Shown: positions 22,491-35,660, numbered from the stretch's first letter. The stretch: 64,000 nt of DNA from Talpa occidentalis (GCF_014898055.3 NW_023603184.1:109172615-109236614); one strand, 5' to 3'. Program-made: numbers and translations. Notes: generated by a model not told the origin, from the sequence alone.

Positions 22491-23861
22491 AGGTAGTATC
22501 ATAGACATATATTTAATCTGTATCTATACCTGTGGAGGTAGATGGGATGTGTGTATGCAAATATTTGAAAATACACATATTTCCATCTTAAAAGTTATAA
22601 TGTTTTGAAAGCAATTAATTTTAATAGTTAAAAGAAGAAAATGGCAAATGTGGATGACACTGATATCTGAAAGGTTAACTGTTTTTGAAATATATTCTTT
22701 GAGTTATATCAATATTGAAAAAATATCAATATAAAAAAACAATATTGAATAGAACTCAACTTGATAAAAATATGTCTTTTATAAAATGACCTATACAAAT
22801 GACAATTGGGAAATGTGGCTCTGTGAGATTTATGACATGATTATCTCCTCCTCTGTACTTAAGGTGTACATTGTTTCTTGATTTTAGCAAAGTTATTTAG
22901 AAAACCCTTAAAATTGATTTACTTTTTAAAGATTCCATTCTAGGAAAAAGGGGACATTTCTTATTAAGTGCCTCAGTAACTTAATAAAGATCACTGGTCA
23001 TATAAAGTGACAATTAGATTACTTCTGTCACAACTTTTTCTTTCAAAAACCTACCAAGTAATTGTAACTCACTGCAACTTAGTAACTTGTTTCCTAAAAA
23101 TCTTATTCAGATGCTGTGATGTAGAGAAAAATCTTTATGAATTTGATAATTATACATGCATTTAAAATTAATTGTATGTAATTACTTGTGAATGTGTGTG
23201 TAATTTGTACATTTCAGCACTATTTTATATGTGTGTTCATAAAATATGACTAGAATTCCTGTATCTGAGAACACCTCTTAAAAGCAGTAATGTTGGTTAT
23301 TGTATTTTAACTCTGTCTACTTGATATGTCTTCTTAATAATGGTATGTGTCATGACTTACAAATAGAGATGAAGTTGTTAATTGTGTTCATGATGATCTT
23401 GTAGTTTATAGGAGGTAAAAACAACATGGCTTGATGCCATGTTACAACATTACAGAATAAGTTCTCAGAGTGGGGATAACCAAATTTTAGCTATGATTAC
23501 TACTGTCTTTAAAGGTATTTTTTTTTCTCATTTTTAGTATAGTGAGATTATTTTCAAAATTAGATGATATATTGTGAAGATGAGAAAAGAGGAAACAAAT
23601 AATTACCATGACAAGTTAGTACTAGAATTCTAACAAATACAGCGTAATGTGATATATGGCAACTAAAAAAAATCTGAATAATGAAGAGATTTCAATTTCT
23701 CAAGATTATCTTCTATTTTTTTTAATTTATTTAAACTGCATCATGACTAAGTAAGTTGACATGGATCCTTTCCTGTTGGATGGTTAGACATTAAACCTTG
23801 GAGTTCTCAAATGAGTAACACCTTTGTGTCAGTATTAAATTCACAAGTGTGTATGGCCAAT
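22491..23861. other. unassigned AT-rich sequence
   Basis: No recognisable family or gene. A short AATATTGA / TCAATATT inverted motif cluster lies near 22708-22748. Confidence 0.4.
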
Positions 23862-24575
23862 AACACATTGAAATGTGCTCAATTTACTAATCATCTAGGA
23901 AATGTAAAGTAAAATCACAATGAGATATACCACTACATAGTCACTAGAATGGCTAAAATGAAAAATAGATTTACAAGAGCAAATGTTGGTAAGGAAATGG
24001 AGTGACCAAAATTCTCTTACATTCTTGGTAGGCCTCTAAAATGGTATAAATTTTGGAAAACATCTTCAAAGATTTAAGTAAAAGTTATACATCTTCCTTG
24101 TCATCAATCAGTTCAACATTTAGGTTTTTATCAAGAAGAAATGAAAAACATATGTCCACAAAAAACTTTTCACAAGTGATTCATAACATCATTATTCATA
24201 ATCACCCCAAACAAAACGACCCATGTTCCATCAGTAAGAGAAAAGATAAATAAACAGCATATCCGTACACTTGAGTACTACTACAAATAAGTTAGTGACA
24301 CATGAATGAAGCCAGTCATAAAAGATTATATATACTCATATGAAGTTTTAAAATGGGCCAAGTTCATCTGTGATGATAGAGAACAGAAGAGTAATTACTT
24401 CTGGCAATGGGGTACTGGACAGTACAGAGCTGAGATAAATGAGAACTTTCTGATTTGGTGGTTATGTTTTAATAGGGGTTGGGTTGCACTGTTGTGTACT
24501 ATTATTGACACCAATCAAACTTTAAATTAGATCTGTTGTCGCTGTATCTGTTATATTTTAATGAAAAAGTAAACT
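23862..24575 (+). mobile_element. old LINE-1 3' end
   Basis: ACTAATCATCTAGGAAATGT, CACAATGAGATATACCACTA, AGAATGGCTAAAATGAAAAA and GCAAATGTTGGTAAGGAAAT are the classic late ORF2 region of mammalian L1. They are followed by decayed C-terminal codons, a GGCAATGGGGTACTGGACAG UTR block and an end near TTTAATGAAAAAGTAAA. Many stops and gaps mark a long-dead copy. Small open frames inside it are remnants. Confidence 0.8.
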
Positions 24576-26814
24576 TTAATTTTCTAATAATTAATAATGA
24601 TTCTCAAGAAGTCCATTATTTCATGTGATTTTTTTCATCTATAAATTGAGTTGACATGAAACATGTTTCAGCATGATTGCAATGAGGACACTGTCAAAGT
24701 TGGGGCCCTTAAAGCTGTTCTCTAGTATCATAAAATGACAAAAGGTATTAGACGGTAGAAATAGGTATATGTAAAATTAACTTTCAGTTATTGTGTCTCA
24801 GATGTACTTGGGTGTTTATGATATTTCAAACCCTACAGTTAATGCCATTTATTGATCTGCACATAAGACAGTGACAGCTTTTTGAAGATATTTGCCAGAA
24901 AATGAGGATTAATTCAAATGCAGATTCTAATATATTGAAAAAGTTTTATATTTATAAACACTAAGCAGTGAAACCACGTGACCTTCTGATTTTAATAAAA
25001 ACTGATTTTAATTAGTTTTCTGAATTTTTAAAGAAAGCATAATTCGCTGAAGTTCATGAAATTAAATGGTAATAAAACATACCAGCAATCTCTAAAGACT
25101 GTGAAAGTTTGTTTAATATAGTCCTCTTTTTGTTAGGAAAAAAATCACACCATTTGCGAATTTCTTGTGAAACCTTGCATTTGGAGTATTTTGCCCAGAT
25201 ATTACTTGGAGAGGAAATTGAAATGATATTTTGGGATATTTCCTTATCCAAATATATAGTCAAAGCTAAATGATATTTCCTTATCCAAATATATAGTCAA
25301 AGCTGAATGAACACTTAAGTAAGAATATTAAATTCCCAGTTTCCCAAAGATCATATGATTATCCTCATTCTCTATTGGCTGTCATGAAGGAAATTTGTGC
25401 TTAACCTTTTCTCATGCTCAATTTGTGCCGAAAAGTATCATGAGAAATAAAATGTTGTTTTCTCAATACTTAGAGCTCTTCACTATCATTGAAGCTGTGT
25501 GAACATTCATCATTGTGGATGTGCTGAAACACACATGGCTGTAGCAGGGGATTCAGTAGACAGTGATTACAAGAAGTAATGTTATATTGGCCCAGGAACT
25601 CTGTCTTTTGTGATTTGGGAGATGCACTTACTTAATTGTTCATCTCCAACTATTAACTTTCAAAACTATGTTCATCCATCTATGAAATGGCCTTAACCCC
25701 ATCATCAAGGAGCTCTATAATGAAAAGGTTGTCTATTAAATAATTGATCATTTTGTTTGCATTGTGTGGATAAGATTGCTGATCTTCAAGAACTTTTGAT
25801 CTGTATTAAGGATGATTGCTTATTAAAGGAAATTAGGAGTTGCCGTATTTAAGCCCCAATACTGCTATTGTCTCAATTTCAGTGTAGCAAGGATTATGCA
25901 ACTTTTCAGAAATAAATAAATCCAGAGACTATTCATATTTGGTAGATAGATTTGAGGTTTTGAAAATAGTGAATTTCTGTAGGACCGATGCCAACATTTT
26001 TCATGCTATTTGGAAAATATTTCTAACCAAATGTAATTTTTGATACTATAAGAAATGGAAAGAAAATTTTGTTATAGCTTGAATGGCAGAATTCTTCACA
26101 CACATAGTAACATATAGATTAGTGACAAAGTATTTTTTAGTTTCTCAACTTGATAAAGTTCTCGGGAGCCAGGGATCTTGAACCTAATTTTCATGAAAAA
26201 CAAACATCAACTGGTCTGGGCAATGAAATCAGGCCATGGAATCATCTTTCTATTGTTCAGTTGTTGCCAACAGATTTTCCAGAGAAGTTTTCAGGATATC
26301 AGAAAATCAAAAAATTTTTTTGAGAATTTAGGGTTAAAACCTCTTCTTTTACATTAGCATGGAAGTGAATAGGCTGCTATATATACTATTATGCATATAC
26401 AAAGTTGATTAATTTGTATCTTTACAAAAAAATAATCAGCTGATTTGTTGTTTGTGCTCTGCCCTTCACACTGCCCCCAAGTATAGGGGGTATATTTTAT
26501 ATGTGTCATATAAAATACTGCTGTCTTAAAGATACAAACATACAGAAAAGAACAAAATCCTGGTTATTGCTATTTTAGGTAACATTTGAAGTTATGACTA
26601 CTGGTGTCTTCATGATTACCAATAGTCAATTATTTTGAAAATAATAGAAGTTCACATATGTTATTGCTGCATATTTTATAGGGATATATCTAGATATATG
26701 TTTCTATATCCACATATTTGTGAATATACTCATATGTATATGATATAGTAAGGGAGATAGATGATAGACAGATACTTTTAGAATATTTTCAAAAACACAA
26801 CTTCTTTCTTTACA
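24576..26814. other. unassigned sequence with a 33-bp duplication
   Basis: A 33-bp unit beginning GATATTTCCTTATCC occurs at 25235-25267 and again at 25272-25304, apparently identical. I recognise nothing else and no gene-like frame. Confidence 0.5.
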
Positions 26815-26935
26815 TGTTAACAAAGTAAAGAGGCCAGGAAAATGAGACTGTGGGAAGAGTTAGGTGATATGCTTAAAGTCAGCCAATTAGCAAAAGAAGA
26901 AATGAGAGTCTGGGTTCCATGATATCCAAATTCCA
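26815..26935 (-). repeat. MIR relic
   Basis: GAGGCCAGGAAAATGAGACT, TAGGTGATATGCTTAAAGTC, AGCCAATTAGCAAAAGAAGA and GAGTCTGGGTTCCATGATAT follow the MIR core in reverse complement (GAAACTGAGG, CTTGCCCAAGGTCA, CAGCTAGTAAG, GGATTCGAACCC). Confidence 0.6.
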
Positions 26936-28283
26936 GTTATTGTCAACACATAAGCAAATTATCATTATCAGCATAGTCTCAATAATCTGTGATTTCCATC
27001 TTAAATTTTTCTCTAATCTATGGCATTTTTTAAATAATACCTTTACTTTTCATGTGGTCATATCCTTTTTCTATCATTTTTGGCTCAATATTGAGTCTTA
27101 CTGACCTGTGGTTAAAAAAAAGAAAGGAAAAATGAAGGCCAGTATAAATTTTGCCTATGGTAATGTATTGAATTGTTATGTATTACCCAATATATATATT
27201 AATGATTACACATACAAGCATATGGCTGTTGAAATTAGTGAATTTAAATTAATTACTCATATCCTCTATGGTCTTGTTTTTTTTTTACTTATTTGATTTG
27301 TGTAGTTAATTGACTCTTCAACATCCGTTCCCACTTTTTCTTACCAGTTATTCTCCATTGGCAAAGTCACCTCACTCCCATTTTCCTTCAAGTGGTTTGC
27401 CTGCCCTATAGCCATAGGCAGGTCCTGGGTTGTGAGAGTGAATTCTGTGGTTTGTGACACAGATATCAGAAGAAATCTTTCTTTGATGCTAGATATTTGT
27501 TGAAAAAACAAAGGGCCTAAAACTTATAGACTTGAATAAATTTTTGTCCATGAAAGGACAGCCTGGAGCTCGTTGAAAGTCCATTATTTAGGGCCTGAAG
27601 ATGAAACTTAGTTAACATGAAAAACTATATACACCAAGGAGAGAAACATCCTGACATTCAATCCTGCTATTTGCTATCCAGATTTTAAAGAAAATTTTTA
27701 CCACTGTGATTTTTTTATTTGAAAGATTTATTTTTTTTCTTCAAAGCAGTTTGTTTTCATTGTATGGCTGTAATAGCTCTTTGATTTCTATGAGAATAGT
27801 AATGTTACTCATTTTAAAGCTCTCATCTTCCTTTCTGTATCAACATTTTCATTTGGGATTTTTATAGCCTCTCCTGTTGATTTTTCTCAAATGTTTGGTG
27901 ATTTTGAATCTATTCTTACTTACAATACTAGATGCAGTCTCCCTCACACAAATGAGAACCTCTCTTCCCCTGGTAAGAAATGGTTACAAAAAGGGCTAGC
28001 TCAAGTTTGTGGTTGCAGAAAATGCCAGTTCTTTGGTGTTAGTTTGCCCTCTTACTAATCTCTTGGCCACCATGATGACTGTCAGGGAATATTATCCTTC
28101 TTTTCTTCTTGCTTCCATTTTAATTATGAGAGTTTCTTTCAACAAACCTCACTTTATTTAGGAAACTCTAAAATTGGGGTTTTCCTGGAGCCAAACATCA
28201 TAGCTGAAACTGAGATTTGGAAGAATGGGACAATTATTCCAGTACTTAAGTTCATTATCATGCTTACTGCTCAAGATATATGT
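26936..28283. other. unassigned sequence
   Basis: No repeat family or gene is recognised. Confidence 0.4.
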
Positions 28284-28315
28284 AAAGAAGCAAGTGTGTG
28301 TATGTATGTATATAA

Positions 28316-28353
<38 letters not shown>

Positions 28354-28376
28354 TGGAATAAACTTGGTAAAGTTTG

Positions 28377-28416
<40 letters not shown>

Positions 28417-28440
28417 TTGCTTCTTTACCAAGTTTATTCC
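28284..28440. repeat. inverted duplication flanking two (TA)n arrays
   Basis: AAAGAAGCAAGT (28284-28295) is followed by TG/TA repeats, a (TA)n array to about 28352, GGAATAAACTTGGTAAAG (28355-28372) and a second array (about 28379-28415). Then ACTTGCTTCTTTACC (from 28415) runs into CTTTACCAAGTTTATTCC (28423-28440). The last two segments are exact reverse complements of the first and the middle ones. The whole unit can fold into a large AT-rich hairpin or cruciform. The Tyr/Ile-repeat frame across it is not a gene. Confidence 0.9.
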
Positions 28441-31077
28441 ATATATAGGGGTTATCCTTGGGTTCTTTGGTGAATATTTATTGTTGTAGAAATCCTCTCT
28501 TGCACTTCAGCTACATTGGGTTTCATGGTTAGCCACTCCCCAACTGTTACCAACTTTATAAGCATTCTCAATTTGAAGTCTGTTGACAGTAACATTCCTG
28601 TGATAGCACATATTTATTCTCATTTGTATATTCTGTCTTTTATTTTAATGGGCTGTGTCAAAAGAGTAAAGGTAAAAATTTGTGCTTAGACAATTTAGAA
28701 TGGAAAAGGTTCCACAAAGTCTATTCTCTACTCCTGTCATAATCATTTTTATCCTTTTTGATAATTGTTTTCTACTGGAAAAGTATAATATTAAAGTTAT
28801 TGTGAACTTAATATATATGGTAAATTTATAAGTAGGGTTACCTAACAGTTTTCTGTCATTGTTAATAAGAACTAAATCTCTTGATGAACATTTGGCTATT
28901 CACTGACTTATAAGTCATATTCAGTACACATGAAGGTATTCTCCATAGGTTTAATCTACATGTCAATAGGAAATCAGATAATCATTTTCTGGCTAACAGT
29001 GACTGTCAGTCTTCTTTATCCAGGGATTTCCAGAATTTCAAATTAGGTTCTCAGAATTGGCAATTGTCAAGAATCACTGTCCACGTCTCTCCAAATTACA
29101 AAGAAATATAGAGAGAAGATTGTGATTTTTAACGTGAGTGTGCAAATGACATGTGAAATACTACTTCTCCACTTCTGATTCATGGACCACTACTTTCTTC
29201 CCACTCACAAGTCTTTAACTAAGTGGTACATTCACTCCTTTCTCCTCATAGAAGAGTTGAATATCTGCTATGCAAAATTTCAATGCAGATATTTTGCCTA
29301 GAAACCAGACCATCTCAAGCCTTGTCAATCTTAATTTCCTCCACCAATTACAGTTTCTATCTCAAAGGATAAAAAGAAAGTAAATATTGCTTTTCTGAAA
29401 GTGACACAAACTTTCAGTTACAGTCAGGTGATTAACTTGCTGCATGACTAATGAGGACCTAATGCTATTTTGTCTATGTTAGAAATTTCAATTTATGGGG
29501 AGAGGGGAGAACAACATAAATTGACATTATGTTGCTACTGCTTTCCAGGAATATCAATGTATAATAAGGACCAAGAGATAAATAAAATTGGTGTGCGGTA
29601 ATGCATTCAAAATTATTTATTTTTTTCCTAACAGAAGCACAGCTTTTATGAGATGACCATTAGTTATAACACTAAGATTATATAGCTTAGAAAGACACCC
29701 TATCTAATTTGTGTTAATTTAGACACTGGAAATAAGGTTAATTGAAGGTAAGATTGTAATGGCATAATAGCCTACTGTGGGGTTTATTTTATAAAAGTGA
29801 ATTCCCTAGTATAATAAACTGCCAAAATAAAAAAAAAAAAACCCGCATACATTGTCATAAGAACATGATGATTTAGTGTAGAATGAAATCTTTGGAAAAG
29901 TGATATGCAGTTGAAATGAGTCTTCTCTATTAAGAGAAGGCAATTTTCTAAAGTAGTAATATACCTGATGATATTGTTAAGAGGAAAATATATTGACATT
30001 TGGTAGTTGTGGCTAGTTTAGTCTAAACTAAGAGCAAGAGTACAGATTTGATTCCCAGGCAGACATTTGTTCCTGGTAGTGACAAAAATTGTCATCATGT
30101 GCCAAATCAGTAATCTTAGAAACATAAGCCCATGATCACAAACTGGTCCAGAAGAATTTATTAATATAAGAAACTGAAACATGAGGGTTTGATGGCATGG
30201 AAATGGTGCAATATTTTGTTTTTCATAGGTCAACACATTAAATTCAATTAACTGTATGGGGAGGGTTTCAATGTATAACTCCATTTCCACTATAGTGATT
30301 TCATTATTTTAGAAAAAAAAGTCTCAGAGATACACATTTACAAATTTACTAACCTAGATAGCAATGTAGGTAGCTGACCATTTAGCAATTTGTTTTAACT
30401 TGTTTTGCTGCTTAAATTTATTTCACAGTTGAGTATATATCAACTAGTCCAACTGTCAAATTTAACTCTGATCTTCTGAGGGAACTCATGGTTTTAGACC
30501 AGTGAAAAATCATTGATGGCAAGAACATAGGGTAGAAAAAGTATTCAAATTGATAGTGTGACAGCCATTAGTCACTAATAGGGGTTGACAGAATTACATA
30601 GTGATCTCTGTTAGTCAGTTCTCATTGATGATTCCTCAAGGTCACTTGACACTTCTGTTTAGATGGACAGGTAAATAGAGATTCAAGGAAAATGACAATA
30701 AGATCCAAAGAAAAGTGACACCTCTTTGTGACATAAGATATTAAGCTGGGGCTTACAGTAATCACTTGGAAAAGACATAGAGACCTTTCAGCTACTGACA
30801 AAGCTGGACACAGTCTGAATGTTAATGCATAACCTTCTTTCTCCTGTAGTGTTATGCATGACGTTATTTTATTCATGAATTTGTGATCTAAATACACATT
30901 TAAGTTATAACCTAAATTGTAATAGCATGTAAATAGCACAGCTATTCCCCACTAAATTCATCTTTTTCTTCCAATTTTTGTTATCTTTTAATAATTCCAG
31001 TAATGTTTACTCACTTATATTCTTTCTTCAATTAATATTGCACAAATATTTTCCATATCATCTAATTTTACATTTTT
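28441..31077. other. long unassigned stretch
   Basis: No repeat family is recognised. Several 70-105 residue frames (29784-29999, 30018-30290, 30622-30939, all minus) have no domain or coding character that I can see. An A-run lies at about 29828-29840. Confidence 0.4.
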
Positions 31078-31365
31078 CAGAGGGGATTTTTTTTAAAGAT
31101 TTATTTATTTATGCATACAAGAGCTGGGGTATAGGCCAGAGATGTAGGGGGTGAGAGGACTCACCAGAGACAAAGTGGGGAACAGAACAGGCAGACTGAC
31201 TGAAACACACTGCTGAGGGAAGCAGCAGGTGAGATAGGAGAGATCCGCTTCGCCATGTGGTTGCTCCCTGACCAGTGATCAAACTTGTGCTGTAGAGGCT
31301 GCGATTGCTTCATAGAGTGGTGCTTAACCCCTTGCACCACCAGGGAGGCCCAGAGTGGATATTTT
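31078..31365 (-). mobile_element. tRNA-derived SINE, subfamily A
   Basis: The element is about 31091-31350. The tail reads TTTAAAGATTTATTTATTTA then TGCATACAAGAGCTGGGGTA on the plus strand, typical of subfamily A. The head ends CACCACCAGGGAGGCC. The flanks CAGAGGGGATTTT (31078-31090) and CAGAGTGGATATTTT (31351-31365) are a diverged target duplication. The loss of CpGs fits an older age. Confidence 0.93.
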
Positions 31366-31770
31366 AATGGTTGCATACTTTTCATTGATTGACATGTGAA
31401 ACTTGCAGCCATCCCCCTCTACTGGATAAGAAATTATTTTTAGAGTCTTGCTAATATAACATTAGAAATAGCACATATTTGTTTCCCTGTTATGCGTGAA
31501 TGATTTCCTTATGATATATTTATGGAAAAGGAAGTTACTAATTTTGTGAAAAATTCTAAAATTGAAGCTAGTAACAAAATTTTTGCTACCATTTGTTAGA
31601 AGTTAGGGCCTGTTTATGTACTGTGAGACATTGTATTAATAAGTGCAGTGGTGTTTTCCCTTTATAAAAAGTGCTCCAGTTATGCATATCAAGAATAATT
31701 TCATTCTAAGAGTTTTGGTGCTATGGGAAATATAAATCTTATCACCCAAAATGATAAATATCATTAAAAT
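31366..31770. other. unassigned spacer between two SINEs
   Basis: No repeat or gene is recognised. Confidence 0.4.
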
Positions 31771-31926
31771 AAATACCAGTTATGGGCCCCCCCTGGTGGC
31801 GTAGAGGTTGAACGCTGGCCCGCAGCCTCTGCAGCGCCGGTTCATTCCCCGGCTGCTGGCGAGGGTCCCACAAAAATAAATAAACAAACAAACAAACAAA
31901 CAAATAAATAAATAAATATCAGTTAT
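31771..31926 (+). mobile_element. short SINE, tRNA-like head plus A-rich tail only
   Basis: The element is about 31784-31913. The head is CCCCCTGGTGGCGTAGAGGT through a B-box-like GGTTCATTCCCC and a GCGAGGGTCCCAC segment. It then passes straight into AAAAATAAATAAACAAAC-type tail repeats, with the ~150-bp body missing. The flanks AAATACCAGTTAT (31771-31783) and AAATATCAGTTAT (31914-31926) differ by one base, so it looks like a complete insertion and not a later truncation. Confidence 0.88.
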
Positions 31927-33517
31927 AAAACACGAGAATGTAAAGAGTACTATAGTGTTATGAATAAAGTCTCAATTGTATTTTCAAGAACAGGGTTGCA
32001 GGTGCCCTTTGAACTAGAATTTGAATGTGAATTTAGTAACATAAACCTGAAATCTCTATTAAGTTTAGTACAAATAGTGCCTACTGGCTATGTGTTATAG
32101 GATGCTCAAAGGATCTTTTTCTTATGCCAGAATTGTAGGAAAAGCCCAAAGTGAGAGCAAGAACCTGAGATTCTGAAACTCACCAACTCAAATTTTCCTG
32201 CAAAGCTTTCAAAGACTCAGTAGAACCAGGCATCTATCATCAGCCTATCCCTTTTCAGGTCATATGCAAGTAGAGGAGTGAAAGGATAAATGGGAATTGT
32301 TACCTGGTAATGGGGGTATGTTCCCTTTGAGATACAGCTTCCAAGAAAATCACTACTAGAGTTAATGTTGCATGCAAGGAGGGGGTGTGTCGTCATTCAC
32401 TTCCTTATTAGATGTATGCTTAGGCAGCAGACATCCAGACAGGCTGCTATGACTATGTGATACTTTGTTTATTGTGAATAATAACTGCCTTCTAATATTG
32501 TATAAATTTGTGGTTATAACTGCTGGTTTTATACATTTACATATTGCATTTATAAAATTTTGTAAATATATTATGTCATATATTATTTCATATTTTTGGT
32601 GAGAATAATTAAGACCTAGTCTCTTAGCAACTTTGAAATTTATAATATTTTTATTATATGATACTTTAATGTATTGTTGGCTATCATCACTATGCTATGG
32701 GCTAGATCTCTCGGACTTGCCTGCTAATTGGAAATTTGTATCCTTAGATGACATCTTCCCAATTTGTCGAGTATTCTTGGGAAAAATTAGAAAGGAATGG
32801 TTGGGTTTATCGATGAGATGAAAAAGAGCCTACTCACCAATGTTTGGCTGTTGGAATTTCCTCAGAGTAGAGCAGGCAGCTCATCCAGAAAAGCTGTTTA
32901 TCAGGTCTGGGATCCAGATATTAAGAGGATGTGAGATTGACCATGGGTGACAAGAGTTAAGATAAGGTTGGAGATAAAATAGTTTCATCCAGAGCAGAAT
33001 TTTCCCTGACAGTGAAGCAAGGCCCTCCAAAGAATCCAGCAAGTGCCTAATGAGAGAATGGACATTTTGACCAGTCACAAAAAAGACCTTGATTTTCAGC
33101 TGGCATTAGTCAAAGCAGCACCAACAACCTCTGTGGCCTCATTCAATTGAAAAAAGAGAGGCTGTTCTCCTCTTGATACTGCCAACATCAGAGAACTAAA
33201 ATACAGTGGAAGAGATAATAAGAAAAACTACACTCAATTCTCCAGTACAGTACCCTCCTATCAAATATTTAAACTGTGTTTGAGGGAAGAAGGGAACTAT
33301 GAATAATATTCAAGATTTAATTTTTAAAAGGATTAGACATAGCTAATTAAAAGGAACAGAAAAATTTTGGATTCTGTTCGTATGTCCATTGAAAGAAAAG
33401 GGAGAATTTGACATAATTTTTTTTAAAGTAACCTCATTTTTTTAAGTTGAGATTTCTTTCCTAACAAATTGATATCCTGGGTTTTGTTTGTGACATAAAA
33501 ATCACATTTTTAAAGAT
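31927..33517. other. unassigned sequence
   Basis: No repeat family or gene is recognised. Confidence 0.4.
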
Positions 33518-33613
33518 TAAAAATGAATTTTTTTTGGTAACATGCCCATTTTATTTTTAATTTTTTAATGTTATTTTTATATTCCCCATATAATTGCAAC
33601 CCCTAAAAATGAA
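33518..33613 (-). mobile_element. micro-insertion of an L1 3' end
   Basis: The flanks TAAAAATGAA (33518-33527 and 33604-33613) bracket 76 bp. On the minus strand these read GGGGTTGCAATTATATGGGG, AATATAAAAATAACATTAAA, an A-rich stretch, then TGGGCATGTTACC and eight As. The first part is the very end of the 3' UTR of the younger L1s here (compare 14929-14960). The piece between the two A-tracts looks transduced from beyond a source element. Confidence 0.75.
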
Positions 33614-33654
33614 GTTTAAGATGATAATTGGAATTTTTAATGGTGTTGAAAAAG

Positions 33655-33870
33655 ATGATGATAATAATAGTAATAGCTAACTTTATAGAGTACTACATGC
33701 CAGGCAGTGTTCTAAAATCTTTCCAGTTATTACCTCATTTAATGTTTCAAATAACCCAAATAAACAAATACTTACTTTAGTCCCATTTTATAGACAAGAA
33801 AACAAGCACAAGAGGTTAGCAGGTGAGAGAGTATTTGACTCCTATAGCCCTTACTCTAAACTACTAAGTT
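33655..33870 (-). repeat. MIR relic
   Basis: GAGTACTACATGCCAGGCAG, TGTTCTAAAATCTTTCCAGT, TATTACCTCATTTAATGTTT, GTCCCATTTTATAGACAAGA and AGAGGTTAGCAGGTGAGAGA follow the reverse complement of MIR in order. Confidence 0.75.
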
Positions 33871-35660
33871 TTGCTGTCACTGAGATGTATTCACTATTTT
33901 TATTGAACTCTATACTTCCTCAAAGACATACCTTAAATCCTACGTTTTCTACAAAACCATTATTTTCATTCCTTGTAACCAACATATCTGTATTTCCATG
34001 CCCAGAAAGTTATATGCATTAGGGACATTGCCATTTACATTTTACTCCATTTATACCCCAAGTTTCTCCTCCTTCCTGACTCTTCACCTACCCCTGAATA
34101 CAATATAACACATTACAAAAGCATAGACAAACTTAATTCATAGATGTTGACTGTCTTTCCTTAACCCATTATTTTTTAGAAAGTATAGCAAAAATCTGAC
34201 AAAGAAAAACCCTATAAGTTTCAGTAAGAAATGTAATTCTCTTTCTAGCTATTCTCAGTTAACAAAATTTAAATACCATTTAGATGGTGTATATTGCTCT
34301 CATTACAAATATTTAATACTTTTAAAAATCTATTTTTTGAACTAATTTTATGCCTAATAACCATTCTGCATGAGTGCCAATAACCTATGTTGCATGACAT
34401 CCTAGCTCTGCTGGAAAACTGCTTTCTCTGAGAAATGGTTGGCAAGTACCAAATTTATTCTGCGCAAATTGTTTTTATAGCAGCCTGATGTTCTTCAATC
34501 TTTTCTTAAATTGAACATTGGTAAGATACAATGTAAACTGCCTTGCAGCTACATTGGATTTGCCATGCTCGCTCTCCACATTTGGAATTAGATTGATGTT
34601 TCATTTTACACAAAAGATATTTTAAATAGCTCTGAGTATAACTTGTACTACACACATAGTATATTTCCTCATTATTTTAATATTTCTTCAGTTTCCTTCT
34701 CTTTTTTAAAACCAGATAGCAATTTGATTACTCCCATGGGTCAGGAGAACAGCTCATATTTTCAATGAGCACTCAATGACAGGTTTTCACACAGCGTACT
34801 TCAAAATTGCAGCCATGACAAGGATCCCTGAGAGCTCATTAGAGGGTAGTTAAATCATAGAGGCCAAGTTTGAATCTTTAAAAGATAACTCTAATTTATG
34901 GTTGTATTTTATCAAAATAAAAATATGCTGAAGGAGGAAAAATATTCATGGAAATATTTTTTTCCCTGAGATTTTTCAAGGCAGCAGTTTTCTTAGCAGA
35001 GTTTGCCAATAATCATCAATTCATCTTCTTAACCACATAATTCAATCTATTCAATGTTATACTATGACAGTGCTGATGAGCTCTTAATTCTGCTCTATTT
35101 ATTACAGCAAATGTAGCAGTGACCTTAATGAAATATCTATTAAGATAAAAATGTCAGTGCTGTGCTTTTAAAGATGGATTCATGGGCAACAATTCCAAAG
35201 GTCAACATGATATTTTGAAGTGTATGATTCAAACATATATTAAATTTTAAAAATTACTGCTGAAATATCTTAATAATTTGATATATTTTAATTTTTAAAA
35301 ATAGGTTATGTAGAATTGGCTGAAGTTTAGAAAGTATTGACAGTGGTCTGATCTTACATTACTTGATTGGTGTGAATTCCTTAAAAGTACTTTCTCACGA
35401 AAATAGTTATATCCTATTGATAGCCTAAGGTTGGGAATTGGAAAATATAGTCAATCACTTGGCATTGGCCTTCTCAATAAAAATAATGTGAACTGATTTT
35501 GAATATTTTATTGACAAAGACTCATGTTGCTTTAGAAAATTTAGTTGTCTGAGTAAATCTGATTACTTTTAGACTGAATTAGTTGAATTAATCAAGTGGA
35601 TACTTTTGAATTTTTTATTTCATAGCAGTCTCAAGATGAAGTAAGTTACAAGATTAAGCA
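33871..35660. other. long stretch with no recognised repeat
   Basis: I see no SINE, LINE or MIR sequence here, in contrast to the neighbourhood. The part around 34400-35230 has homeodomain-like TAAT/ATTA motifs and mixed composition, as unique or constrained noncoding sequence often does. This is an impression, not a demonstrated element. Confidence 0.35.

Noticed and set aside
28225..28473. Frame with repeated Tyr-Ile residues
   Set aside because: It is simply the translation of two (TA)n arrays.
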